Shown: positions 6,578-12,781 of the stretch, piece by piece | How positions within the stretch are numbered: position 1 is the stretch's first letter | Layout: each line of letters begins with the position of its first letter | DNA from: JBBTVP01 sp038063175 | GTDB taxonomy: Bacteria; Patescibacteriota; Minisyncoccia; UBA6257; 1-14-0-10-40-38 | Direction of reading: 5' to 3' | Assembly (NCBI GenBank): GCA_038063175.1 | Contig: JBBTVP010000047.1 | Span: 1 to 16,340, forward strand | Length of the DNA: 16,340 bases | The notes under the pieces: generated by a model | Told to the model about the DNA's origin: nothing | Database searches by the model: none | The model's input: the letters and a program-made list of their open reading frames with translations, nothing else | Position numbers and translations under genes: made by a program

Positions 6578-7461
6578 TGCAACATTAATTTTCTGTGCAC
6601 GCTTATCTCAAGATCTTTCGTAATGGCATCAACTTCTTTGATTGTCTCTTTAGCCATACATTCCTTGTAATCACCCACGATCCCCTTCCGCATTGGACTC
6701 ATAGCAGCTTCCCCCAACTTCCGCGCCCTGCCCTCGTGCCGCTCGGTTTGCTTCTCAAATGTAGCACCCTCGATCATATGCTCCACGATTTCACGAGAGT
6801 AAGACATGTCGAGATATGTTAAAAGTCCTTCTACGACCGGAACGGGATTTTTATGTAGTGCTTCGTAAGAAACACCGTGGAGCGACCCGTCATAGTTTAA
6901 CAGCGCTTCATATTCGGGAACTACATTTGCTTTCGTATAATTTACCGCAAACTCGCGTGGCACCATCATCTCCTTACTTCCCTTTTCCTGAACTTCTTTC
7001 TTTTGATACCAGGAAACAATCCGATCTTTCGGGTCGCGAATGATGCAAATTTTCTTTTTGTTCGGAAACAATTTATCAATCCAGTCCATGAACAATACAT
7101 AGCGAGACGAAAGCTCCCCAACAATCTTTTTACTTCCCCGTTCGCCTTCGCAAATCTCACTGTAGCGCTTTGCGAAGCGGCTGATAAGCTCGTCGTCGGA
7201 CACTTTTCCGCGGAGCGGAACCAAATCCGCATACCTACCTCCGAATTTAACCGCGAAATCTTCGAAGGGACGGACGTGCTCGCGATGCGGCTCTGCAACG
7301 CTTGCGATCGTGTTAAAGAAATGCAATTCCCCAATACGTGATTTTCCAAGCACAAAATAATCGACGGGGAACGCGGCGATGTCGGGATGGGAATTCAAAA
7401 GAGCGGTGACCCAATGACCGCCAGAACGTTCGAGGCCCACAATAATAAAATCAGGACGCAT
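6574..7461 (-). CDS. PAPS-dependent carbohydrate sulfotransferase
   Basis: A 295-residue sulfotransferase predicted to move sulfate from PAPS to a sugar hydroxyl or amine. The 5'-phosphosulfate loop is G-L-E-R-S-G-G-H-W at residues 9-17, with the S-H-P of the following helix at 24-26. The 3'-phosphate site is I-C-I-I-R-D-P-K-D-R-I-V-S-W-Y at 138-152 (Arg142, Ser150). R-K-G-I-V-G-D-Y at 258-265 is the late R-K-G-x-x-G-D-W-type motif. The usual loop lysine (K-x-G-T) is replaced by E-R-S-G-G, seen in some sulfotransferases. No transmembrane anchor is visible, so it is cytoplasmic. ATG 7461 overlaps the deacetylase by 11 bases, and its TGA overlaps the GTG of the SemiSWEET gene. Enzymes that make PAPS and clear PAP lie three and four genes downstream. 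The acceptor is unknown; the pathway glycan is the natural candidate. Confidence 0.82.
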   Translation of the reverse strand: MRPDFIIVGLERSGGHWVTALLNSHPDIAAFPVDYFVLGKSRIGELHFFNTIASVAEPHREHVRPFEDFAVKFGGRYADLVPLRGKVSDDELISRFAKRYSEICEGERGSKKIVGELSSRYVLFMDWIDKLFPNKKKICIIRDPKDRIVSWYQKKEVQEKGSKEMMVPREFAVNYTKANVVPEYEALLNYDGSLHGVSYEALHKNPVPVVEGLLTYLDMSYSREIVEHMIEGATFEKQTERHEGRARKLGEAAMSPMRKGIVGDYKECMAKETIKEVDAITKDLEISVHRKLMLQ

Positions 7462-8398
7462 GGTTTTTTAAATAGTCCCTAATGTCATTCGTGTCGTACC
7501 GAGGAATCATGAGCGGGTGATCGTCCTTTTCGACGCCGCGGATGGTGTTCACGATGACGGCATGAGTGAACCCTGCGCGCTCTAGTATGTTAAAAATGTC
7601 CTTACTCGGAGCTGACTGTGGGTACGAGAACACGGTAGGTTCACTCCCCGAGATTTCTCCGATGATGCGTTTCGCATCGAACACCTCTCGCTCGATTTCT
7701 TTTTCGGAAAGGCAATCGAGCGCGTCGTGGGTGAGTCCATGGCTTCCAATCTCATGCCCGCGCGCCAGGAGTTCTTTCACTTCGCGCTCTCCCATAAAGA
7801 ACTCTTCCACGAGTGCGCTATCGCGCAGGTCGGCCTCGACAAAGAGCGCATCTAAAAATCTCCTCTTTAATTCTTGCGGCACAATACTCATCATTTCCTT
7901 GAAATTTGCGGTTAGTACGTCATCGAAAATTTTTCGCTCGGTCGTAATTCTCCGATCAGAGGGTATCTGGTAGGTTTCGGCGAGTCGCGGCGCGTGTTCC
8001 ATAAGGAACCGGTTAAACCTACGCACAAGATCCGGGACGGAAAATTTAGAAAGTACGACATGTACTTTATGCGTGGTGGGAAGGAGCCCCTGAAATACCT
8101 TTGCAACGGGAAAGAATATACCTTTCGCCTGATATTTTTCCAACACAGGGAGTGCATGTTCGAAATTGTCCCTGAATCCGTCGTCGAACGTGAGCGCGCA
8201 GAGCCGATCCTTTATTTCCTGTTTCGCCGCGTCGAATACTTCCTTCACGGTGGCGATACGGAACTGGGACGACAAAAATTTCACCTGCCGTTCGAATTCT
8301 TCCGGCGCACAGGGATGGATACCAGAATACTTCTCCGAGCGTTCCCGGATGTAGTGGTAATTTACGATGATATGCTTGTTGTCTGGAGCAAAAGGCAT
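7451..8398 (-). CDS. Polysaccharide deacetylase (NodB/CE4 family)
   Basis: Start ATG 8398 gives 315 residues. The frame extends upstream to a GTG at 8449, but that codon lies inside the terminator hairpin and adds only unconserved sequence. CE4 motifs: A-L-T-F-D-D-G-F-R-D-N at residues 68-78, containing the catalytic and metal aspartates; G-I-F-F-P-V at 93-98; H-E-I-G-S-H-G-L-T-H at 215-224, containing the metal histidines; and F-S-Y-P at 257-260. The product is expected to remove N- or O-acetyl groups from a polysaccharide or lipid-linked sugar. About 140 residues separate the first and second motifs, far more than in compact NodB domains, so a mostly helical insertion is present. No signal peptide is visible, suggesting cytoplasmic action on a glycan intermediate. 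The 3' end overlaps the sulfotransferase by 11 bases. It is the first gene after the terminator; a C-A-T-A-A-T (8428-8423) could serve as a -10, but no -35 is evident. Confidence 0.85.
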   Translation of the reverse strand: MPFAPDNKHIIVNYHYIRERSEKYSGIHPCAPEEFERQVKFLSSQFRIATVKEVFDAAKQEIKDRLCALTFDDGFRDNFEHALPVLEKYQAKGIFFPVAKVFQGLLPTTHKVHVVLSKFSVPDLVRRFNRFLMEHAPRLAETYQIPSDRRITTERKIFDDVLTANFKEMMSIVPQELKRRFLDALFVEADLRDSALVEEFFMGEREVKELLARGHEIGSHGLTHDALDCLSEKEIEREVFDAKRIIGEISGSEPTVFSYPQSAPSKDIFNILERAGFTHAVIVNTIRGVEKDDHPLMIPRYDTNDIRDYLKNHAS

Positions 8399-8430
8399 GT
8401 TATAGAAAACATCCGTATATTGATTATGGT

Positions 8431-8462
8431 AACAAAAAGGAGGCACCACGGGGTACCTCCTT
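8431..8462 (-). terminator. Intrinsic (Rho-independent) terminator
   Basis: On the minus strand an 11-bp stem, A-A-G-G-A-G-G-T-A-C-C paired with G-G-T-G-C-C-T-C-C-T-T (one G-T pair), closes a 4-base loop and runs into T-T-T-T-T-G-T-T. It lies 48 bases after the stop of the GT-A-like gene and 33 bases before the deacetylase ATG. A shorter, imperfect hairpin (C-A-C-C-G-A / T-C-G-G-T-G) precedes it around 8470-8493. There is no T-run on the plus strand, so it acts on minus-strand transcripts. Confidence 0.85.
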
Positions 8463-8509
8463 GCAATCCAATCGCACCGAACGAGCGATCACTCGGTGAC
8501 GGGCAACTC

Positions 8510-9259
8510 CTACTTGGGCAATCCGAGCGCTTTCGCCACCCTTCGATATACATCGGTGCATTCTTCGAACTGTCGCGGCCACTTCACCTTCATCGTTTCG
8601 AAAAGCGGCCCCTCTTCCTCCGCGCGCTGGGCGAGCGGATAGAAGAAATCCACCTCCACATGCGCGAGCTTCAAGCCATCTATGTACGCCTCGAGCGGAG
8701 CGACGTGTTGGATGTAGCCCGTGTTCGATCCATACTTCGTTGGATCACACTTTGCAAAGTAGGGAAGCGCCATTCGATTGAAGGCGACCGGTCCACGCAT
8801 CGGATCGAACCCTTTGAGGCCCGTCACTTCCGCGTAGATCTCGTTCGCTCTCCGCTCGCTTGTCGCCTGGAGCACGGGGCAGGATCGCCAGCTTACCTCT
8901 GTCCGTCCCACAATCACGATGTCTGCTACGCCGCTCACGATCGGTGCGATGATCTCGGGGATGAACCGATTGAGGTCGTCTTTCTCGGGTTCGTTCCAGA
9001 GAAAGAAATCGTTATTCGTATCCTCGGCCCACGAGAAGAGCTCTCGACGTCCGGCAGGCATACCTCTGCCTGCGCCCAACTTCACCGCTGCCCCAATCTT
9101 GAGAAACCTTTGAGGCACGGTGGAATCGGGAGATTCATCGAGGATAAGTGCGTTGTAACCGTTGCCGACGGCGCTTCCGATCATGCGACAGGCAAGATCG
9201 AATCGGAGATCATTGACTGAACGGTAGAGTGTGGTCGTAAGCACTGCGATATTTTCCAC
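8510..9259 (-). CDS. GT-A-like (family 2-type) glycosyltransferase, unassigned
   Basis: This 249-residue protein looks like a nucleotide-sugar transferase of the GT-A type. It begins with a beta strand (I-A-V-L-T-T-T-L-Y), continues with an amphipathic helix and Y-N-A-L-I-L-D-E-S, and has F-F-L-W-N-E-P-E-K where DxD-bearing enzymes carry their metal motif. It then has the typical A-D-I-V-I-V-G-R-T stretch and F-D-P-M-R-G-P-V-A-F-N-R. The classic DxD is not obvious, so metal use or activity is uncertain. Start GTG 9259 is fixed by the ribosome site. The gene has a candidate promoter and hairpin upstream and a strong terminator 48 bases after its stop, unlike its tightly packed neighbours. By eye, sampled lines are around 55-58% GC, higher than several other parts of the window. 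It may be an inserted or separately controlled gene. Confidence 0.6.
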   Translation of the reverse strand: MENIAVLTTTLYRSVNDLRFDLACRMIGSAVGNGYNALILDESPDSTVPQRFLKIGAAVKLGAGRGMPAGRRELFSWAEDTNNDFFLWNEPEKDDLNRFIPEIIAPIVSGVADIVIVGRTEVSWRSCPVLQATSERRANEIYAEVTGLKGFDPMRGPVAFNRMALPYFAKCDPTKYGSNTGYIQHVAPLEAYIDGLKLAHVEVDFFYPLAQRAEEEGPLFETMKVKWPRQFEECTDVYRRVAKALGLPK

Positions 9260-9265
9260 CTGACA

Positions 9266-9270
9266 CCTCC
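9266..9270 (-). promoter_or_regulatory. Strong Shine-Dalgarno (GGAGG) fixing a GTG start
   Basis: G-G-A-G-G six bases before GTG 9259. It is the only textbook ribosome-binding site seen in the window and it decides the start of the GT-A-like gene. It sits in the palindrome C-C-T-C-C-G-G-A-G-G (9266-9275). Confidence 0.8.
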
Positions 9271-9291
9271 GGAGGGAGCCATTGAACTATC

Positions 9292-9310
9292 CCGATCCGA
9301 AATGGATCGG
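9292..9310 (-). other. Leader stem-loop
   Basis: A perfect 7-bp inverted repeat, C-C-G-A-T-C-C / G-G-A-T-C-G-G, around a 5-base loop lies between the DegT-fold gene and the GT-A-like gene. No T-run follows on either strand, so it is not an intrinsic terminator. If the promoter at 9324-9352 is used, this hairpin would sit near the 5' end of the transcript and could protect or regulate it. Confidence 0.5.
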
Positions 9311-9323
9311 ATGAGCTAGGCAT

Positions 9324-9352
9324 AGAGTAAGTAGAATATCCCTAACTGTCAA
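9324..9352 (-). promoter_or_regulatory. Candidate sigma-70-type promoter for the GT-A-like gene
   Basis: On the minus strand a perfect -35 T-T-G-A-C-A (9352-9347) overlaps the end of the DegT-fold gene. After a 17-base spacer comes T-A-C-T-C-T (9329-9324), a weak -10 (three of six consensus bases). It would start a leader beginning just before the hairpin at 9292-9310. Plausible because the following gene is otherwise set apart from the operon; the poor -10 keeps confidence low. Confidence 0.3.
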
Positions 9353-10592
9353 CCTCGCTTCTCCCCTGCCCCATCTTCGCCTTCTTGAAAAACACTCGAA
9401 ATACCTCGAGGATATAATCCACATCTTTCGGCTTCATTTCCACATGGCAACCAATAAAGAAGCCATTTTTGTTCAGGTTTGCAGCAGCAGGATATTCATG
9501 AAGCCGGTTTCCAAAGAGTTTCACATAGATTGGCTGGTCGAGGAGTGGGAAAATCGGGCGCGTCTCGATGTTCCACTCTTCAAGGTGCGCGGTAAGTTCT
9601 CCGATGTTTACCTTCGGACTTTTCACAACTATAGGGAACATCATGAACGAATGTTCGGAATATTTCGGCCACGATGGAAGTTCTAAAAACTCTTTGTATG
9701 GAGTAAGTCCTTCGATAAGCTTTGTGGCATGCTGTTTGCGAATCTTCAGATTCTCTGCAAGGAATTTGAGCTGGGCGACGCCGAGCGCACCTTCAAGTTC
9801 CGTAATTCGATGGCTGTGGCCTACGGAAATAAAAGAAAATCTGCGGTCGATCATCTCGCGGAGACCTTTGCCATGTTTTCCCTTATCGTCGTCGATTGAA
9901 ATGTAAATCGAATCCCGGCCGTGGTTCACTAAGCTTCGCATTTTAACCGCGAACTCGGGGTTATTGGTGAGCGCGATACCCCCCACCCCGGTTGTTACGA
10001 TGTGTGCCATATACATCGAGTAACAGGCAATATCTCCAAAAAACCCGACGGGCTTCCCGCGATACGTTCCGGCAACCGTCTCGCACGAATCTTCAATCAC
10101 TCGCAGCTTATGTTGTTTCGCGATTTGCATAACTTCTCGCATCTCTGCGGAAAGCCCGAAAAGATGCACTGGCATGATTGCGCGAGTACGCTTCGTGATC
10201 TTTTCCTCAATTCTCGAAGGATCAATGTTTGACGTCTTCGGATCCACATCCACAAACACGGGAGTAAGCCCGCTCTGAATCACCACGTTCGAAGTTGCAA
10301 TGAACGTAACCGCAGGCACGATCACCTCGTCGCCATCCTTCCATCCGTCGATTTCTTTGAGTGCCTGAACCGCAACCAAGAGCGAACTCGTGCCGCTTGA
10401 AGAAACCACCCCGAATCGGCGGTCGTGGAGTTTTGCAAAATCCCGCTCGAATTGCTGCAGGTATGGCCCGTAGGAGAGCCGCCCTGAATCGAGCACCCGG
10501 TTCACGAGTTTTTTTGCGTACGACGTGATAATACCGCCCCCGGTACCAATCTGATTTTTTCGCCGCGCGAGCGGATGAACCTTATGCGTCAT
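9342..10592 (-). CDS. DegT/DnrJ/EryC1/StrS-fold PLP enzyme with His in place of catalytic Lys (possible sugar 3-dehydratase)
   Basis: A 416-residue fold-type-I PLP enzyme of the sugar aminotransferase family. Seen directly: substrate/PLP region G-R-L-S-Y-G-P (residues 37-43), S-S-G-T-S-S-L (65-71), V-I-E-D-S-C-E-T-V-A-G (165-175) with Asp168 expected to bind the PLP ring nitrogen, and the block S-M-Y-M-A-H-I-V-T-T-G-V-G-G (192-205). In ordinary family members the sixth position of that block is the lysine that binds PLP; here it is His197. The same change is known in ColD (GDP-4-keto-6-deoxymannose 3-dehydratase) and in the E1/RfbH-type 3-dehydratases, which remove the C3 hydroxyl instead of transaminating. 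The E-D-x-C-E stretch also resembles those enzymes. I infer a 3-deoxygenation role, substrate unknown; a non-catalytic family member is the alternative. No Shine-Dalgarno is visible; ATG 10592 follows a spaced conserved element. Confidence 0.8.
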   Translation of the reverse strand: MTHKVHPLARRKNQIGTGGGIITSYAKKLVNRVLDSGRLSYGPYLQQFERDFAKLHDRRFGVVSSSGTSSLLVAVQALKEIDGWKDGDEVIVPAVTFIATSNVVIQSGLTPVFVDVDPKTSNIDPSRIEEKITKRTRAIMPVHLFGLSAEMREVMQIAKQHKLRVIEDSCETVAGTYRGKPVGFFGDIACYSMYMAHIVTTGVGGIALTNNPEFAVKMRSLVNHGRDSIYISIDDDKGKHGKGLREMIDRRFSFISVGHSHRITELEGALGVAQLKFLAENLKIRKQHATKLIEGLTPYKEFLELPSWPKYSEHSFMMFPIVVKSPKVNIGELTAHLEEWNIETRPIFPLLDQPIYVKLFGNRLHEYPAAANLNKNGFFIGCHVEMKPKDVDYILEVFRVFFKKAKMGQGRSEVDS

Positions 10593-10604
10593 GGAATTTT
10601 TTTT

Positions 10605-10628
10605 GAATACCTACGTTGAGCCCTGAAA
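10605..10628 (-). repeat. Copy 1 of a spaced upstream element (TTTCAGGG-N8-AGGTATTC)
   Basis: Read on the minus strand, T-T-T-C-A-G-G-G (10628-10621), eight unconserved bases, then A-G-G-T-A-T-T-C (10612-10605), ending exactly 12 bases before the ATG of the DegT-fold gene. A second copy with the same internal spacing and the same 12-base distance to an ATG lies at 1809-1832. It may be a promoter or operator element; the spacing does not match an ordinary sigma-70 promoter. Confidence 0.55.
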
Positions 10629-10682
10629 TTATTTCCGCCATTTTTTTGCTGGTATTTGGTTTTACCTATTTTTATACCGCTG

Positions 10683-11801
10683 TTATTTTCCACCCGCAAA
10701 NNNNNNNNNNGGTTTGTAATAGAGCGTGGAACGTTTGTAGAGACCATGAGCCATCTGTTTCGCAATCGCTTTTTTAATACTCTCTTTGTTATACCCAACA
10801 TCGAGAACATTTTCTCCTCTCATTCTATTTGCTTGGCGTGTGCCCACATTGACCACGGGGATACCGAAATAAGAAGACTCTTTAATACCCGCTGACGAAT
10901 TTCCTACAATACAGCTCGCCCGTTTCAAGAGCGCAATAAAATCTTCGGGAAGGAGATCTACTAAAAAGTGGATCTTCCCGCTCTTTATTTTTCCGTGTTC
11001 GCGGTAAATACGGATGGCCTTTGCCATTTCTGCAGTACCCGCATCGCTATTCGGCCAGAACCAGATTGTGGGAATCTCCAGTTCATCGACTGCTTCGAGG
11101 GTTGCCTCGAGATGCTCTCGGTTATTTGCTTCTGTTGTTACCGGGTGCTGGAGAGCAATAATGAAGGGTTTTGTAAGATCAATGCGATCTCCGATGCCGA
11201 AGCGGTCGATAAACCCCGCGGGAAGTCTCTTTGACACACTTGCCGCAAATTCAACGTCGGGAGAACCGACATTCCAGACCATCTTCGGATCTTCTCCCAT
11301 CTGGATTACCCTCCTCGCTGCTGCTTTATTCGTTACCAGATGGGCATGGGCAAGTTTTGTAATCGCATGCCGAATGCTTTCATCGATCGTACCGGTTACA
11401 TCTCCTCCTTCGATATGAACAACTATTTTATTTAGATATGCGGCGACCATTGCCATTGCAAGCTGTTCAAACCTGTCTCCGCGGATAACGACAATATCAG
11501 GGTTCAGTTTATAGAGCGAGTTTGAGAACTCAAGCGCGGTAAGGCCCGCAGTTTTCGCCATAGTTACATGATTGCCCCCATCGATCACGTTAAAGAGTGT
11601 TTCGTTAATCGTGTGCCCGTCGTTACGAATAGCGTCCAAAAACTTTTGCCCGTACTTTTCGAGAAGTACGGATCCGCCAACTACGAGCTGGAGATCGACA
11701 TCCTTCCGCTTTTTTAAGATATCCAAAAACTGTTTTTGTCTTGCGTAGTGGACGCGACTCGTTATCGGAAAGCAAATTTTCTTTTTCACGGTATTTTTCA
11801 T
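10683..11801 (-). CDS. Hydrolysing NDP-GlcNAc-type 2-epimerase (NeuC/LegG-like), contains assembly gap
   Basis: Predicted to convert an NDP-N-acyl-glucosamine-type sugar to the free manno sugar plus NDP, supplying the NeuB-type synthase. Diagnostic motifs of the hydrolysing 2-epimerases are all present: R-G-D-R-F-E-Q-L-A, H-I-E-G-G-D-V-T-G-T-I-D-E-S-I-R-H-A, G-S-P-D, then I-V-G-N-S-S-A-G-I-K-E-S and V-G-T-R-Q-A-N-R-M-R-G. I chose ATG 11801, which gives M-K-N-T-V-K-K-K-I-C-F and leaves a 2-base gap to the synthase; a start at 11834 would overlap it by ten codons without benefit. A G-G-G-A-G-A-G lies about 14 bases upstream. Ten Ns (10701-10710) fall near the C-terminus. With the gap taken at face value the frame ends F-A-G-G-K-stop, but gap length is unknown, so the last residues and the stop are uncertain. 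Confidence 0.85.
   Translation of the reverse strand: MKNTVKKKICFPITSRVHYARQKQFLDILKKRKDVDLQLVVGGSVLLEKYGQKFLDAIRNDGHTINETLFNVIDGGNHVTMAKTAGLTALEFSNSLYKLNPDIVVIRGDRFEQLAMAMVAAYLNKIVVHIEGGDVTGTIDESIRHAITKLAHAHLVTNKAAARRVIQMGEDPKMVWNVGSPDVEFAASVSKRLPAGFIDRFGIGDRIDLTKPFIIALQHPVTTEANNREHLEATLEAVDELEIPTIWFWPNSDAGTAEMAKAIRIYREHGKIKSGKIHFLVDLLPEDFIALLKRASCIVGNSSAGIKESSYFGIPVVNVGTRQANRMRGENVLDVGYNKESIKKAIAKQMAHGLYKRSTLYYKXXXXFAGGK
10701..10710. other. Assembly gap (10 N)
   Basis: A run of ten Ns sits in the last codons of the 2-epimerase gene. Such fixed short runs usually mark a scaffold join of unknown true length, so the reading frame across it cannot be trusted. Confidence 0.95.
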
Positions 11802-11803
11802 AA

Positions 11804-12766
11804 CTATGCTTCGCTCTCCCAATTGTGAATCCATTTCCCCTCAACATTACTCGCGAACCGTCCCCGGTAGTAGTCACGATTCAGCATCTCGATGTGAGTG
11901 AGATCTCTGGTTGGAGTTCCCACCATCGTTCGCCATTCGGGAATTGTTGCTTCCACATTTTTTTGCTGCTCCTCTTTTGAGAGTTTATTGAATGCCGCGA
12001 GTTCTTTTAAGAGAGCGGGGGTGATCGAAACCGGGCCATCTTTTGTTTGATCGGAAGGTAAAATCGTGAAATGCCGCTCGATATAGTCAGCGCCCAACAT
12101 AATCCCTACCTTCGCTGCCTTAATGCCGTCCCTCGCAACAAGCGTGTGATCTGACCAGCCGACTTCGAGAGCAAGCGTACGAAGCCATTCCATCCGTGCG
12201 AGGTTACACATGGAAAGGGTATTCGGGTAGCTCGTCACGCAGTGGAGGAGCGCGAATTTTTTATTCCGCGACTTTAATAGTTCAGCGGTCTTTTTAATCT
12301 CATCATCGAACGATGCCCCCGTAGAAACGATCAGGGTATCAAAATGATTGGCAAGCTCATTCACCATCGCGTGGCTCCCACAGTCATAGCTTGCAACTTT
12401 CACCATGCGTTCCTTTAAGGGAAGTGAAGCAGCGAGCGGGATGCGGTTCCGCGAGAACACCGTCATCATTGGCTGAACTCCGATGCGGTTCGCCTCTTCG
12501 ACGAACGCAACGTAATCATCGTCTTTGAGGTCGAGAGTTTTGAGCCGTGCATACTCCGCTTCATACGGACGCTTGATCGTTTTTCTTACTCCGTTATCTT
12601 CCTCTATTCCTTGATCAAAGCGCTCGCGGTGGGTGAGGTCATCCGAAAAAATAATTTGCCCCTTCACGATGTCCGCGCCGTTCTCCTTCGCGGACGTGAT
12701 CATCTCCTTCATGAGACCCCGGTCGCCCCGGTGATTCTGACAGAGTTCTACGATGATTTTAGCCAT
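11804..12766 (-). CDS. Nonulosonate (sialic/legionaminic-type) synthase, NeuB family
   Basis: Predicted to condense phosphoenolpyruvate with an N-acyl-hexosamine (ManNAc or a 2,4-diacetamido-6-deoxy analogue) to make a nine-carbon ulosonic acid. Family motifs are clear along the TIM barrel: E-L-C-Q-N-H-R-G-D at residues 7-15, A-D-I-V-K-G-Q at 31-37, V-S-T-G at 147-150, L-H-C-V-T-S-Y-P at 174-181, G-W-S-D-H-T at 203-208 and E-R-H-F at 230-233. At 320 residues it is shorter than usual NeuB proteins (about 340-360). The tail after the barrel has no convincing antifreeze-like SAF domain with its R-P-x-G signature, which normally covers the active site of the partner subunit. There is no Shine-Dalgarno before ATG 12766. 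The gene lies 15 bases after the glycosyltransferase and 2 bases before the epimerase, so it is translated in the same unit. Confidence 0.85.
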   Translation of the reverse strand: MAKIIVELCQNHRGDRGLMKEMITSAKENGADIVKGQIIFSDDLTHRERFDQGIEEDNGVRKTIKRPYEAEYARLKTLDLKDDDYVAFVEEANRIGVQPMMTVFSRNRIPLAASLPLKERMVKVASYDCGSHAMVNELANHFDTLIVSTGASFDDEIKKTAELLKSRNKKFALLHCVTSYPNTLSMCNLARMEWLRTLALEVGWSDHTLVARDGIKAAKVGIMLGADYIERHFTILPSDQTKDGPVSITPALLKELAAFNKLSKEEQQKNVEATIPEWRTMVGTPTRDLTHIEMLNRDYYRGRFASNVEGKWIHNWESEA

Positions 12767-12781
12767 AGATGGTAATAGTAA

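Noticed and set aside
8399..8449. Upstream GTG start for the deacetylase
   Set aside because: The start codon would lie inside the terminator hairpin and adds 17 residues with no CE4 similarity; ATG 8398 is preferred.
7994..9220. Long plus-strand open frame of 408 codons opposite the deacetylase and GT-A-like genes
   Set aside because: It runs antisense across two genes with clear motifs or starts, crosses the terminator and leader hairpin, is rich in Arg and His as mirror frames of GC-rich genes are, and shows no recognisable domain.
9292..9310. Hairpin as a Rho-independent terminator
   Set aside because: No T-run follows the stem on either strand.
10589..10810. Minus-strand open frame across the N gap starting M-F-S-M-L-G
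   Set aside because: Before the gap it overlaps the 2-epimerase in a frame without family motifs; only its part after the gap is considered, as a possible alternative C-terminus.
11802..11834. Longer N-terminus for the 2-epimerase
   Set aside because: It would overlap the synthase gene by about 30 bases and add residues before the first beta strand; ATG 11801 fits better.
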